From Pediococcus damnosus (lineage in GTDB: Bacteria > Bacillota > Bacilli > Lactobacillales > Lactobacillaceae), in NCBI RefSeq assembly GCF_001437255.1, contig NZ_JQBD01000003.1, positions 1 through 60,565 on the forward strand: a stretch of DNA of 60,565 bases, written 5' to 3'. This document shows positions 10,701 to 16,716 of the stretch, one piece after another. The position numbers and the translations under genes were made by a program. The notes under the pieces were generated by a model. The model had not been told where the DNA came from. It made no database searches and was given only the letters and a program-made list of their open reading frames with translations. Position 1 is the first letter of the stretch. Each line of letters starts with the position of its first letter.

Positions 10701-12536
10701 CGCAGCAGTTGCCGTCCCAGCAGTAATTGCTGCATTGGCACTCGCTTGATCCGCGAACACTCGAATGGTATCCCCGATATTACCAATAATTGTATGAGTA
10801 ATAGTTCCAGGTAGTGTTGTACCTGCGCTATCTATTTCTTTATAAGTTACTGTTGAGGTTGCCTTAGTATAGCTATAATTATTAATCTGAACGCCAAAAG
10901 CATTAAAGTCATCCCCGGTGGACGCTGCGATCGACAATGACATCCCGACTTTTTGAGCAGCCGTCAATGTACGCGTCCACACTGTCGCACTAGTTGCGCC
11001 GGTGGGTTTATAAATTTGATTCTGATTATCGTTATCTGGAATGGTGATTGTCAATACTCCAGTGGTAGCATTGTATGAGATGGAAAATGCATGTGCTTTA
11101 CCATCTATCATGTTATTATTCATAGCCACTACTTGAGACGTCTTATCAATTGCACTAACGTTTCCATATCCAGTAAGAAGATTTCCTTGTCCTTGTCTTG
11201 TGTTAGGGTTCAACTTTCCAGTACTATCCGTTGTTCGCCATGAAATAGTAGCAGCTGTCAAAAAGGGGTTCCCTAATATAGCATCTGCGTTATCGAAATC
11301 GCCATACGCGCCACTATTATAATGTTCGTCAAGTGCCAATCCAAATGAATTAGCTAGACCTCCTAAGCCTAAGTTACCACCAGTGCTGGCAGTTCCAAGT
11401 GAGGAAGGGTTACCTGGACTAAAGACAAAGGTCAGGCCATCAGCTGCTTTGCTGACATTGTCCCCAAGATAGATAGTCCCTGACATACTAAAATCAGAAC
11501 TAAAATTAAGTTGATTATCTAATACCAAATAGCCAGATTGATTCTGTGTTTTCGTAGTTAAGCTTGAATAACCATTTCCGCTTGGTAAAGTAGCTGTTCC
11601 AGCTGCCGTAAAATCTTGAGCAACTGTACTGGAAGTCCCAGTATATTTATCACCAGCCTTATTAATATTTGCCACATCATTTAAATTAGGAACAACGACA
11701 TTTGCATCTTTAGCCTCAATTACCACCTGCGTATTTAAGTTGGCTTTATCAACCAGTGCTTTAACAGCCGTTTCGTCTGCACCAACGGCAAGCGCGATCA
11801 CCACGGTACCATCAGTTTGGGTCGTAACAACTGAACCCGCCGGCAATTTGGTTTGTAACGTTGTCAATGCACTGGAGATAGGTGCTGCTGCCTTGCTTAT
11901 TTTGGCAACGCTAGAACTTGTAGATACAGCAGATACACTTGTGGAATTGTTTGCAACAGATGCTTCCGTATATACTTCACTGTTTAAATCACCAGACACA
12001 GCATTTTTAGAATTAACTGCTGAAGGCCCAGCACTAGCCACCGAATTTAAAGTTTTCCCAGAGCTGGCCTGAGCTGTTACTGAAGATCCACTTAAACTGC
12101 TAGCTGAAGAAATAGTTTCATTAGTTGTAGAACTTGCCACTGCACTGGTCAGTTGACTAGAGTCAGTTGAACTTTCTTTGGTAATTGCTGATGTGCTGGC
12201 AACCGTACTTGTTGCACCGCCTGAACTACTTTTTTGACTGCCACTATCAGTTGCTGTGCTCGCACTAGCAGCTACTACATCCGTGACTTCGGTACTTGAA
12301 CCAGATGAGGAATTCACTGCACTGCTAGCTGATATCACTTCACTTGAAGAATTCAAATCAGTATCTGCATTCGCAGTTGGCAGTCCAAAGGAAATTCCTG
12401 CTCCAAAAAACAGAATGGTAATTCCGGCAAATAACCAATTTCTTCCAACTTTATACATTTTATAATGTTCCGTCCGTTGAGCAGAATCCCGCAATAATTT
12501 CATCTTTTTCTTATACTTCTTATTTCCATTTAACAT
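1722..12536 (-). CDS. Giant LPXTG-anchored adhesin with lectin domain and MBG repeats
   Basis: A 3,604-aa surface protein, predicted to be exported, sortase-anchored and adhesive. From the N terminus: KxYKxGKxW signal peptide (KMYKVGRNW near residues 26-34, cleavage likely after TANA); Ser/Thr/Ala-rich stretch to about 230; bacterial L-type lectin-like domain about 304-558 (FALDEHYN-like strand present); two MucBP-like units (YKEID, HYQDYAG) about 560-640; a block of varied MBG-like domains to about 1325; ten full and one partial alternating MBG pairs of about 179 aa; two Muc_B2-like domains (HYTGAG, HYEGAG); Gly/Pro/Asn linker; LPQTDE anchor (DNA 1821-1838), hydrophobic segment and KRRKRD tail. 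The upstream in-frame ATG at 12557 is rejected because GGAGGGG lies 5 nt before the ATG at 12536. Substrate (mucin, glycan or other) cannot be told from sequence. Confidence 0.95.
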   Translation of the reverse strand: MLNGNKKYKKKMKLLRDSAQRTEHYKMYKVGRNWLFAGITILFFGAGISFGLPTANADTDLNSSSEVISASSAVNSSSGSSTEVTDVVAASASTATDSGSQKSSSGGATSTVASTSAITKESSTDSSQLTSAVASSTTNETISSASSLSGSSVTAQASSGKTLNSVASAGPSAVNSKNAVSGDLNSEVYTEASVANNSTSVSAVSTSSSVAKISKAAAPISSALTTLQTKLPAGSVVTTQTDGTVVIALAVGADETAVKALVDKANLNTQVVIEAKDANVVVPNLNDVANINKAGDKYTGTSSTVAQDFTAAGTATLPSGNGYSSLTTKTQNQSGYLVLDNQLNFSSDFSMSGTIYLGDNVSKAADGLTFVFSPGNPSSLGTASTGGNLGLGGLANSFGLALDEHYNSGAYGDFDNADAILGNPFLTAATISWRTTDSTGKLNPNTRQGQGNLLTGYGNVSAIDKTSQVVAMNNNMIDGKAHAFSISYNATTGVLTITIPDNDNQNQIYKPTGATSATVWTRTLTAAQKVGMSLSIAASTGDDFNAFGVQINNYSYTKATSTVTYKEIDSAGTTLPGTITHTIIGNIGDTIRVFADQASANAAITAGTATAALSVVAPKVPGYVLQNTVSSDFVVGSSNVSLIYNKQTAPVTVHYQDYAGNMISKDATLTGSYGDTKINGTTTTNPMVPTITGYTFSATDAKNAAATVINFTALDANGNMYVTDANGKAITAITLYYKVNATVTLSGTETEQYTGMQQTPKASNYKITLPTGVSYPLKDSDIQLVSGGKDVGTYALELSTVGVSNITAAIGNSYAISFNTATGSFVITAADTKVTLSGAETEQYTGAQQTPKASNYKITLPTGVSYSLRDSDIQLVSGGINTGTYSVVLSETGKTAAQAAITAATGTNYNPATFEVASGTTFVITKAPITATISSATKVYDGAATGTTATVVYTVISGSMIPPTISWASSDFEYLAADGQTVVTIPTTVGAYTVQFSAAGKTKLAASQVEGGTAQNYTVTPANGTYIITAATATVNLTGSQTVPFTGVIQSPTAGYYNVTLSNGTTYTLKAGDIALTSGSDGKNVGSYTVQLTKTGLTNITTALTSATGGNYTAVTLGKTTGTFIITPVSTTVTLSGTETEQYTGVQQSPSAGNYKITLLSGVTYALKDSDIQLVSGGTNSGTYEVTLSNTGKMAIQNAITSVTGSNYTVSFDSATAPFIIVSAKVAAELSKTNFDYDGTTKASGTTDLYVVIAVNDGSATTLKVPLSNEDVDFVTNGTNVNSYEFNLNTAGLKAANEALSKATNGNYQLAAASDVMTGSVTINKAKATISIISNDKITYDGNAHSLNIEVTGAVNGEKITYASVNNSHTTVGQYTVTAIADANVVNSNYEIAVKNGSMTIVKAPVTPGEITIGDANAEDLKKTYNGQTFSGSPIVQGPETDVTLTNDDYEYLDANGKIVTDPVNAGSYTIKLTQYGINAVTDANSDYDLGNLSNLTNNATIQKAQAKINITSNDNITYDGAAHSLDTEAIGAVNGETITYTVTNNSHTAVGQYDVSANADANAINSNYEITPGSGSMKIVKAPITPGEIIIGDANGNDLEKTYNGKTFDESPVVQGPEKDVTLSSGDYEYLDANGNVITDPVNAGDYTIKLTESGIKVVTDANRNFDLGELSSLTNNATIKKANANINIVSNDKITYDGAAHSLDVAVTGAVNGETIAYTVTNNSHTAVGQYDVAATADDDAINDNYNIMVTNGSMTIVKATIPEGQISIGDANGYDLSKTYDGKTFTENSAIVVQGPEKDVTLTNGEYAFYDEGGNEITDPVNAGNYMIKFTEAGIKAVTDENSGYELGDLSILTNNATINKAKASINITSNDKITYDGAAHSLDVAVTGAVNGETITYLVTNNIQTTVGQYDVAATADDNAVNSNYEITAGTGSMVIVKAPIAPGEITIGDVNGENLNKTYDGKTFDGSPVVQGPEKDVTLEIGDYEYLDANGVVVKDPKNAGNYTIKLTNAGIKAVTAVNSNYDLGDLSSLTNEATINKAKASINVASNDDITYDGTAHSLKIEVVGAANGETIIYTAENNSQTTVGQYDVTSTADKNAVNSNYEITAGTGSMTILKAPTMPGEIIIGDANGAELSKTYDGKTFSGNPELVVQGPENNVSLTPGEYAYYDKDGNKVNNPVNADHYTIKLTKAGIDAVTAANSNYDLGDLSSLTNNATINRAPANINIVSDDNIVYDGDAHSLDIEVTGAVDGETITYTPANNNHTTVGQYDVTATADDDNPVNSNYEITSEPGSMTIVKAPTTPGEITVGDANGEDLNKTYDGKTFSGNPVVQGPEKDVTLTTEEYAYYDKDGNKVLDPVNAGDYTIKLTDLGIQAVIDANSDYDLGNLTVLANKATIQKAKASINITSDDAITYDGTTHSLDIEVTGAVNGETITYTPVNNNHTTVGQYDVLANADDNLINSNYEITNGTGSMTIVKAPTTSGEITIGNANGNDLNKTYDGKTFSDSTVVQGPEKDVTLASGDYEYLDADDNVVTDLKDVGNYKIKLTESGIEAVTTANSNYELGDLTAVVNKATINKAKSSVNITSNDDITYDGDAHSLAIEVAGAVNDETITYKSVNNSQTIVGQYDVTATADENAVNNNYEIANGSGSMTIVKAPTTPGEITIGNANGNDLNKTYDGKSFGERPVVQGPEKDVTLASGDYEYLDAKGNVITKPVNADDYTIKLTESGIKAVTAANSDYDLGNLSSLTNDATIRKAPAKINIVSNDNIMYDGDAHSLDIEVTGVVNGETITYTTENNSQTTAGQYDVTATADNNAVNSNYEIIDGKGLMTIVKAPTTPGEITIGDADGEGFSKTYDGKTFSDSPVVQGPEKDVTLASGGYEYLDADGNVVTSPKNAGNYTIKLTESGIKAVTDANSDYDLGDLSKIVNKATISRAKATLTVTSNDDVTYDGKAHSLEVVSKGAVNGETITYTTDHNSNTNVGQYDVIVIADDTAVNENYDITVVKGSMTIVKATTPEGEISIGNAQGENINKTYDGKTFDENPVVQGPEIDVTLETGDYEYLGVNGNVVKDPVNAGDYQVRLTESGIDKVKVANSNYDLGDLTALVNKVSINKAKASLTVTSNDDITYDGKAHSLSVIVDGAVNGEAITYTTGNNNHTNVGQYDVTVAADQNAVNSNYDITVVDGSMTIVKATTGPGETTTQVKVNDVSSNYGDPTPDFSITIGSTLKDPGNLTNADFTFVDKATGEVVEGVPTNVGDYEVSLNASGKAKVAVANPNYDLTDKDFISGMYTINDVITHSEIIVSQTVHYTGAGLRNPADKVQSITYDVATSNATGQSVYTPEAGYSTVDTPEIAGFTNGGDVAGYTPETTTVKPTDSTVTVTYKPTNELVYSEITVTRTIHYEGAGNQTPRDVIEKVIYKVVTNKTTGEVSYTPQGVFDAVTTPTLAGYTNSGDVAESIPTATMDKPEDSLVVVQYKKISDGNGTNPGNPSNPGGNNNKPGNGGATPTTPGTGSDSGTGNSSATTEGVKNSAGSQAKLETLENSNQKDNKNISVVKAGILPQTDEQHENILSVIGMMLLSGFLALFGLKRRKRDDEK
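2895..8570 (-). repeat. 537-bp tandem coding repeats in adhesin 1
   Basis: About 5.7 kb of the gene is built from ten full pairs plus one partial pair of MBG-like domains with a period near 537 bp (179 aa); some copies carry small insertions, for example a 543-bp spacing between 5764 and 6307. One half-repeat carries SNDxITYDGxAHSL and GAVNGETITY, the other GEITIGDANG, NKTYDGKTF and VVQGPEKDVTL. The copies are similar but not identical, so expansion and gene conversion are likely (inference). Confidence 0.9.
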
Positions 12537-12577
12537 AACAGCCCCTCCGTTTCCCATAAAAACCGCAAAAGTTATCT

Positions 12578-12591
12578 TGTAAGCGCTTTAT
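12578..12591 (-). promoter_or_regulatory. cre site (CcpA operator) at adhesin 1 promoter
   Basis: TGTAAGCGCTTTAT matches the catabolite-responsive element consensus TGWAARCGYTWNCW at 13 of 14 positions as read on the plus strand, with AAGCGCTT at its centre. It overlaps the downstream edge of the -10 box, a position from which CcpA normally represses. Inference: adhesin 1 is lowered during growth on preferred sugars. Confidence 0.65.
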
Positions 12592-12599
12592 TATAACAT
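12590..12599 (-). promoter_or_regulatory. Extended -10 promoter of adhesin 1
   Basis: On the minus strand TGTTATAAT gives an extended -10 (TATAAT at 12595-12590). No good -35 hexamer is seen at 16-18 bp. The leader to the ATG at 12536 would be about 45-50 nt. Confidence 0.55.
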
Positions 12600-12830
12600 G
12601 ATTTATCACAATACGTATATAAAGTATGTTCATTTTTTAGAAGTGAATTTATCATTTATACCAATTAAAACAAAAAAGTGCCTTATGTCAAGCTTTCAAA
12701 CTTTTGAAGGCCAAAAATATTTTTTTGCCGATGCACTAAGAAAATGATAAATTCATTAAAATGATTGTTTTTATGTCTTTGATCATCTCATATATAAAAA
12801 TCTGCAGATAGTACTGGCAAAACCGGGTAG

Positions 12831-12944
12831 CTGGGACAAGACTCTGTTTTTTTAAATCCGAAAAATATCATTTCTTTCTACAATCGCCAATTACACCACA
12901 AAAAACAGAATTAGCCGTCGTTTAACTACTAATCCTGTCCCAAG
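12831..12944. repeat. Long inverted repeat after the P-type ATPase gene
   Basis: Outer arms CTGGGACAAGA (from 12831) and TCCTGTCCCAAG (to 12944) are near-complementary, and the inner ACTCTGTTTTTT and AAAAAACAGAAT stretches also pair. The right arm can alternatively form the terminator hairpin 12900-12938. The rest of the 12537-12990 gap holds the adhesin promoter and AT-rich DNA without a convincing gene. Confidence 0.6.
12900..12938 (-). terminator. Intrinsic terminator of the P-type ATPase gene
   Basis: On the minus strand ACAGGATTAG (12938-12929) pairs with CTAATTCTGT (12914-12905) with one mismatch, followed by a six-T run. It lies 53 nt beyond the stop codon at 12991. Confidence 0.7.
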
Positions 12945-12990
12945 TTGTTCTTATTTAAATTAAATTGTTTACTTACTAGCTTCCCGTATA

Positions 12991-15777
12991 TCACCAAATC
13001 TTAATCCCAAATATTTCCTTCAATCCTGACAATACAAACGTCGGAATGGCAGGTAAGAAAATAACGGCAAGATACAATTCCCAAGTAAGGGGACTCGTTC
13101 CCATCAACATATTAAAGAATGGCAACATCGTAATTGAAAGCGATGAAATTCCCGCAAATAAAACTGCGGCAATTAAATACATGTTACTAAATGGATTCCG
13201 TCTAAATAACGTGTGCGCACTTCGCGCATCAAACGCATGCCATAACTGCCCAAATACTAACGTAAGGAAAGCAATTGTTTGAGCCTCGTTCGTTTGCAAA
13301 CCAGCACTAGCAGCCCAGTAAAAAGCCACAAACACGGCAAGTCCCATCACAAAACCACGAATTAAAACGCGTGACAAAAGATGATTAGCTAGTAAAGATT
13401 GGTTCACATCGCGAGGTTTCTCCGCCATGATATCATGTTCCGGTTCATCATACCCCATTGCAAACGAAGGCAAGGAATCGCTGATCATATTAACCCACAG
13501 AACCATGATTGTAGTTAAAGTTGGCGTTAGTTCGGAAACATGGCCAATCGGTTGTGTAATTAAAAAGGTTCCCAGCAAAATGGATAGCACTTCTGCGACG
13601 TTGGTGGTCAGTTCTTGACGCATAAAATTTTTGATGTTTGCAAAAATTGTCCGTCCAGCCGAAACTGACTTTTCAATCGTTGTAAATTTATCATCCATCA
13701 AAATAAGATCGGCTGAATCCTTTGTTACCTCAGTCCCATTAATGCCCATGGCAATACCAATGTCAGCAGCGCGCAAAGCAGGTGCATCATTCACACCATC
13801 CCCTGTCATGGCAACAATTTCGTTATGCTTTTGCAGTGCTTTAATAATGCGCTGTTTATGTTCTGGTGACACCCGCGCGTAAACTCGAATATCGGGTACC
13901 AATTCAAACAGCTCATCATCAGACATTTTTTCGATTTCATAACCTTCAACCACGCGGCCTTCTTTATCTTTTACAAGTCCAAGTCGATAAGCAATGGCAC
14001 GGGCCGTGGCCGCATGATCACCCGTAATCATAACTACTTCAACTGATGCTTTATGCAAAACAGCGATCGATTTTTTCACTTCTGGTCTTGGTGGATCAAT
14101 AATCCCCACAATCCCCAATACAGTAAGCTTTTTCTCTAAATCTGTTTGCGTGCCGTTAAGCGCCTCATCCTTAGTTAAATCTCTTTTGGCAACTGCAATA
14201 GTTCGCAGTGCATCATTGGCATAATCCGAAACTTGTTTTTCCAGTGTTTCTTTTGCTTCACTAATTGAAACCAACTTATTATTAAACATAGCGTCCTTAG
14301 TATGTTGCATGATAACATCCGGAGCGCCTTTAGTAAGAATTTGATATTCATCACCAATTTTGATAATGGTACTCATCATTTTACGCGTACTCTCAAACGG
14401 AAATACGCGAAGAATATCACAATCTTTTTCACCAGTCTCACTCAACAGTTTATCTCGTGATATTTTTGCTTTACGACCTAACACAATCAAAGCCACATCA
14501 GTCGGATTACCCAACGGTTCGTAATTGTCTGCATCATTACGCTGAATCTGAGCCTCATTATTCAAAACAGCGCTTTGTAAGAATGGCGTAAAATCAGATT
14601 CTTGTACATTTTTACCATCTTTAACTGAATGAATTTCCCCAACTGGATCATACCCATTGCCATCGACCGCAAAGTTAACCCCATTGGAAAAGAAACGAGT
14701 AACTGTCATCTCATTTTTAGTCAACGTTCCCGTTTTATCAGATGCAATAAAAGTCGTCGCTCCAAGGGTCTCCACACTACTCAGTGACTTAATTAGTCCA
14801 TTATTGCGGGCTAACGAACGTGCCCCAATCGTTAAAACAATTGAAAGCACTACTGGCATTGAATCAGGAATCGCAGCGACTGCCAACGCAATGGCACCAG
14901 AAATACTATTCATTAATCCAGTGACCGAAATTGTATTTGTATTAAGATACTCTTTAACCAAATCAAACGTGATTGCCACAACGACCACCCCTGCGGCTGC
15001 CACCATCAATCGTTTTGTTAATTGACTCACTGTTCGTTCAATTGGTGTTTTTTCTTGTTTAGTTTGCTGTAATAAGTCAGCAATTTTACCTAATTCAGTC
15101 TGCATCCCAGTGGCAGTCACCACTCCGATACCACTTCCATTAACTACTGTTGACCCAGAAAATCCCATGTTGGTTCGATCGCCCAGCTCGGTGTCCTCAG
15201 GTAAGGAATCACGTGTTTTCTCAACAGCCTCGGCTTCACCAGTTAAATGAGATTCATTCACTTGGAGTTCATTTACCGAAAGCCAGCGTAAATCAGCTTC
15301 GATGAAATCGCCCATTTTAACATCCACAATATCACCGGGAACTAGTTGATCAGCATCGATTTTTTGCCATGTTTCATCACGTAAAACATTTGATTGATGA
15401 CGTGAGTCCGAACTCAAGGCATCTAGCGATTTTTTAGCCGTCGATTTTTGCCAGTAAGTCAGGCTGGAATTAACCAAAATTACAATTAAAATAACGAGCC
15501 CTTCGTAGATCGCCGACATGCCATGATCGAAATCATTTCTGACAAGAAAATCATAACTTGCACTAATTAATGTTAAAGCAATTGCAATCCATAAAATAAT
15601 AATAATCGGTTCTGTCAAAGACTTTAAAAAAACTTTCCAGCCCGGTTCTTGTTGCTCATGTTGCATTTCATTTAGCCCATATTTTTTGAGCCTAGCATTA
15701 GCCACCTCAGTTGTTAAACCATCGTGGCGCGAAGTTTCTAGTTGTTCAAGTATGTCATGACGATGCTGTGAATACAT
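12991..15777 (-). CDS. P-type (P2) cation-transporting ATPase, probably calcium-type
   Basis: A 928-aa membrane pump of the SERCA/PMR1-like P2 class that exports a cation at the cost of ATP. Seen: N-terminal cation ATPase domain with KYGLNEM, TGEA actuator loop (LTGEAEAVEKT), phosphorylation motif DKTGTLT near residue 346, TGDG-type hinge (MTGDGVNDAPAL), and about ten membrane segments. Ion-site residues match SERCA in M5 (NVAE) and M6 (NMISDSLP), but the M4 motif PEGLP is replaced by PDSMP, so a glutamate ligand becomes aspartate. Calcium or manganese is therefore likely but not certain. An upstream ATG at 15810 is in frame; the ATG at 15777 is chosen because AAGGAGG lies 7 nt before it. Monocistronic between terminators. 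Confidence 0.9.
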   Translation of the reverse strand: MYSQHRHDILEQLETSRHDGLTTEVANARLKKYGLNEMQHEQQEPGWKVFLKSLTEPIIIILWIAIALTLISASYDFLVRNDFDHGMSAIYEGLVILIVILVNSSLTYWQKSTAKKSLDALSSDSRHQSNVLRDETWQKIDADQLVPGDIVDVKMGDFIEADLRWLSVNELQVNESHLTGEAEAVEKTRDSLPEDTELGDRTNMGFSGSTVVNGSGIGVVTATGMQTELGKIADLLQQTKQEKTPIERTVSQLTKRLMVAAAGVVVVAITFDLVKEYLNTNTISVTGLMNSISGAIALAVAAIPDSMPVVLSIVLTIGARSLARNNGLIKSLSSVETLGATTFIASDKTGTLTKNEMTVTRFFSNGVNFAVDGNGYDPVGEIHSVKDGKNVQESDFTPFLQSAVLNNEAQIQRNDADNYEPLGNPTDVALIVLGRKAKISRDKLLSETGEKDCDILRVFPFESTRKMMSTIIKIGDEYQILTKGAPDVIMQHTKDAMFNNKLVSISEAKETLEKQVSDYANDALRTIAVAKRDLTKDEALNGTQTDLEKKLTVLGIVGIIDPPRPEVKKSIAVLHKASVEVVMITGDHAATARAIAYRLGLVKDKEGRVVEGYEIEKMSDDELFELVPDIRVYARVSPEHKQRIIKALQKHNEIVAMTGDGVNDAPALRAADIGIAMGINGTEVTKDSADLILMDDKFTTIEKSVSAGRTIFANIKNFMRQELTTNVAEVLSILLGTFLITQPIGHVSELTPTLTTIMVLWVNMISDSLPSFAMGYDEPEHDIMAEKPRDVNQSLLANHLLSRVLIRGFVMGLAVFVAFYWAASAGLQTNEAQTIAFLTLVFGQLWHAFDARSAHTLFRRNPFSNMYLIAAVLFAGISSLSITMLPFFNMLMGTSPLTWELYLAVIFLPAIPTFVLSGLKEIFGIKIW

Positions 15778-15891
15778 TGCGGAGTCCTCCTTAAGAATGG
15801 CTACGTACAATCATAAATAAAAAATTATCATATTTAGAATTATCACAGAGAAGAGAACTAACCGTCAACTTAAACGCTGGCCCACAAATTT

Positions 15892-15936
15892 AAAAAGAAC
15901 CAGATTGACATCCTTAATGGATGTCAATCTGGTTCT
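15892..15936 (-). terminator. Intrinsic terminator of azlD
   Basis: A perfect 18-bp inverted repeat (15896-15913 with 15919-15936, 5-nt loop) followed on the minus strand by TTTT (15895-15892). It lies 27 nt after the azlD stop. Confidence 0.85.
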
Positions 15937-15962
15937 GCACATTTTAAAGTTCTTATTTACAT

Positions 15963-16295
15963 TTACATAACCATCGATAGCAAAATGACCGACACAAGTC
16001 CAAACACCACAGAGAGTGCCATCGACCGTGTCCAGTAGGAAATAACAATGACAATTAATGAGGCTAAAATCAAATCAAGTTTTCCAGAAATCACAAACTT
16101 ATAGGAATTTGAAATAAAGAGATCTTTGACCACAATTGCAGTAAACAAAGAGACCGGAACATATTTCATCCAGTTATTAAACCAATCTGGGATTTTCCGA
16201 TTTGAAAAGAAAAGAATCGGTATGTATCGCGGACCAAGTGCGACAAAGAAACCTAAAATAACAATTAACAAATGGTCAGTTGTACTATAATTCAT
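15963..16295 (-). CDS. azlD: AzlD-family branched-chain amino acid exporter subunit
   Basis: A 110-aa membrane protein with about four hydrophobic segments, the small partner of AzlC in a two-protein exporter that moves branched-chain amino acids or related compounds out of the cell. GPRYIPILFF near residues 21-30 is typical of the family. An open frame runs upstream to 16370, but those 25 codons come from a non-coding tandem repeat; the ATG at 16295 has AGGAG 8 nt upstream and is chosen. It is separated from azlC by 421 nt of repeats although the two genes usually touch or overlap, so cotranscription now depends on reading through structured DNA. Confidence 0.85.
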   Translation of the reverse strand: MNYSTTDHLLIVILGFFVALGPRYIPILFFSNRKIPDWFNNWMKYVPVSLFTAIVVKDLFISNSYKFVISGKLDLILASLIVIVISYWTRSMALSVVFGLVSVILLSMVM

Positions 16296-16307
16296 ATCAC
16301 AATCTCC

Positions 16308-16518
16308 TGAAGTAGTGCCAGTTCTTGCGGCCCGAACTGTGGCCACAAGAATGGTCATCGTCCGAAACATGCAAGATTCTTAGCGCCCTTGGCTAAGAAT
16401 TTTCCTTTACTGTGAAGTAGTGCCAGTTCTTGCGGCCCGAACTGTGGGCCACAAGAATGGTCATCGTCCGAAACATGCAAGATTCTTAGCGCTCTTGGCT
16501 AAGAATTTTCCTTTACTG
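16308..16518. repeat. Tandem duplication of a 105-bp element between azlC and azlD
   Basis: Copy 1 (16308-16412) and copy 2 (16413-16518) are almost identical; differences seen are one extra G (GTGGCC against GTGGGCC) and a C/T change. Each copy contains the hairpin TTCTTG-C-GGCC(C)...(G)GGCC-A-CAAGAA and a second hairpin ATTCTTAGC...GCTAAGAAT followed by TTTTCC on the plus strand. The extra G in copy 2 extends the GGCCC/GGGCC stem. A short third start (TGAAGT) follows at 16519. The duplication begins just upstream of the azlD ribosome binding site. Confidence 0.9.
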
Positions 16519-16542
16519 TGAAGTCATAAATCTATCCGAAAC

Positions 16543-16715
16543 GTGTTTAAAAGAGCACTAACCTCCGTGTCGATGTCGATTGCACTAAGCCAAAAATCGG
16601 CAAGTACAAGTCGCAGCTTTCTCCGCTTAGCTACGTTTAACAAACGACCCACTAAGAACCGTGGATCATTTGTTAAACTAGGCTATGTTCAAAAGCTAAA
16701 CGCTCTTTGAAACAC
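16543..16715. repeat. Nested inverted-repeat element abutting the azlC stop
   Basis: Outer arms GTGTTTAAAAGAGC (16543-16556) and GCTCTTTGAAACAC (16702-16715) pair at 13 of 14 positions. An inner hairpin pairs GTTTAACAAACGACCCAC with GTGGATCATTTGTTAAAC (16 of 18). The right end is one base from the azlC TAG stop. The element has MITE-like size (173 bp) but no target-site duplication was made out and no transposase lies nearby. Confidence 0.75.
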
Positions 16716-16716
16716 T

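Noticed and set aside
11740-12072. Plus-strand open frame of 110 aa inside adhesin 1
   Set aside because: It is antisense to the Ser/Thr-rich coding region; low-complexity codons keep the opposite strand open. The same holds for 46636-47142 (168 aa) and 45652-46008 in adhesin 2 and several frames at 5526-8829.
16308-16370. N-terminal extension of AzlD
   Set aside because: The extra 25 codons fall in the tandem non-coding repeat, and a good ribosome binding site serves the ATG at 16295.
16543-16715. Insertion sequence
   Set aside because: It has inverted ends of suitable length but no transposase and no visible target-site duplication, so it is listed only as an inverted-repeat element.
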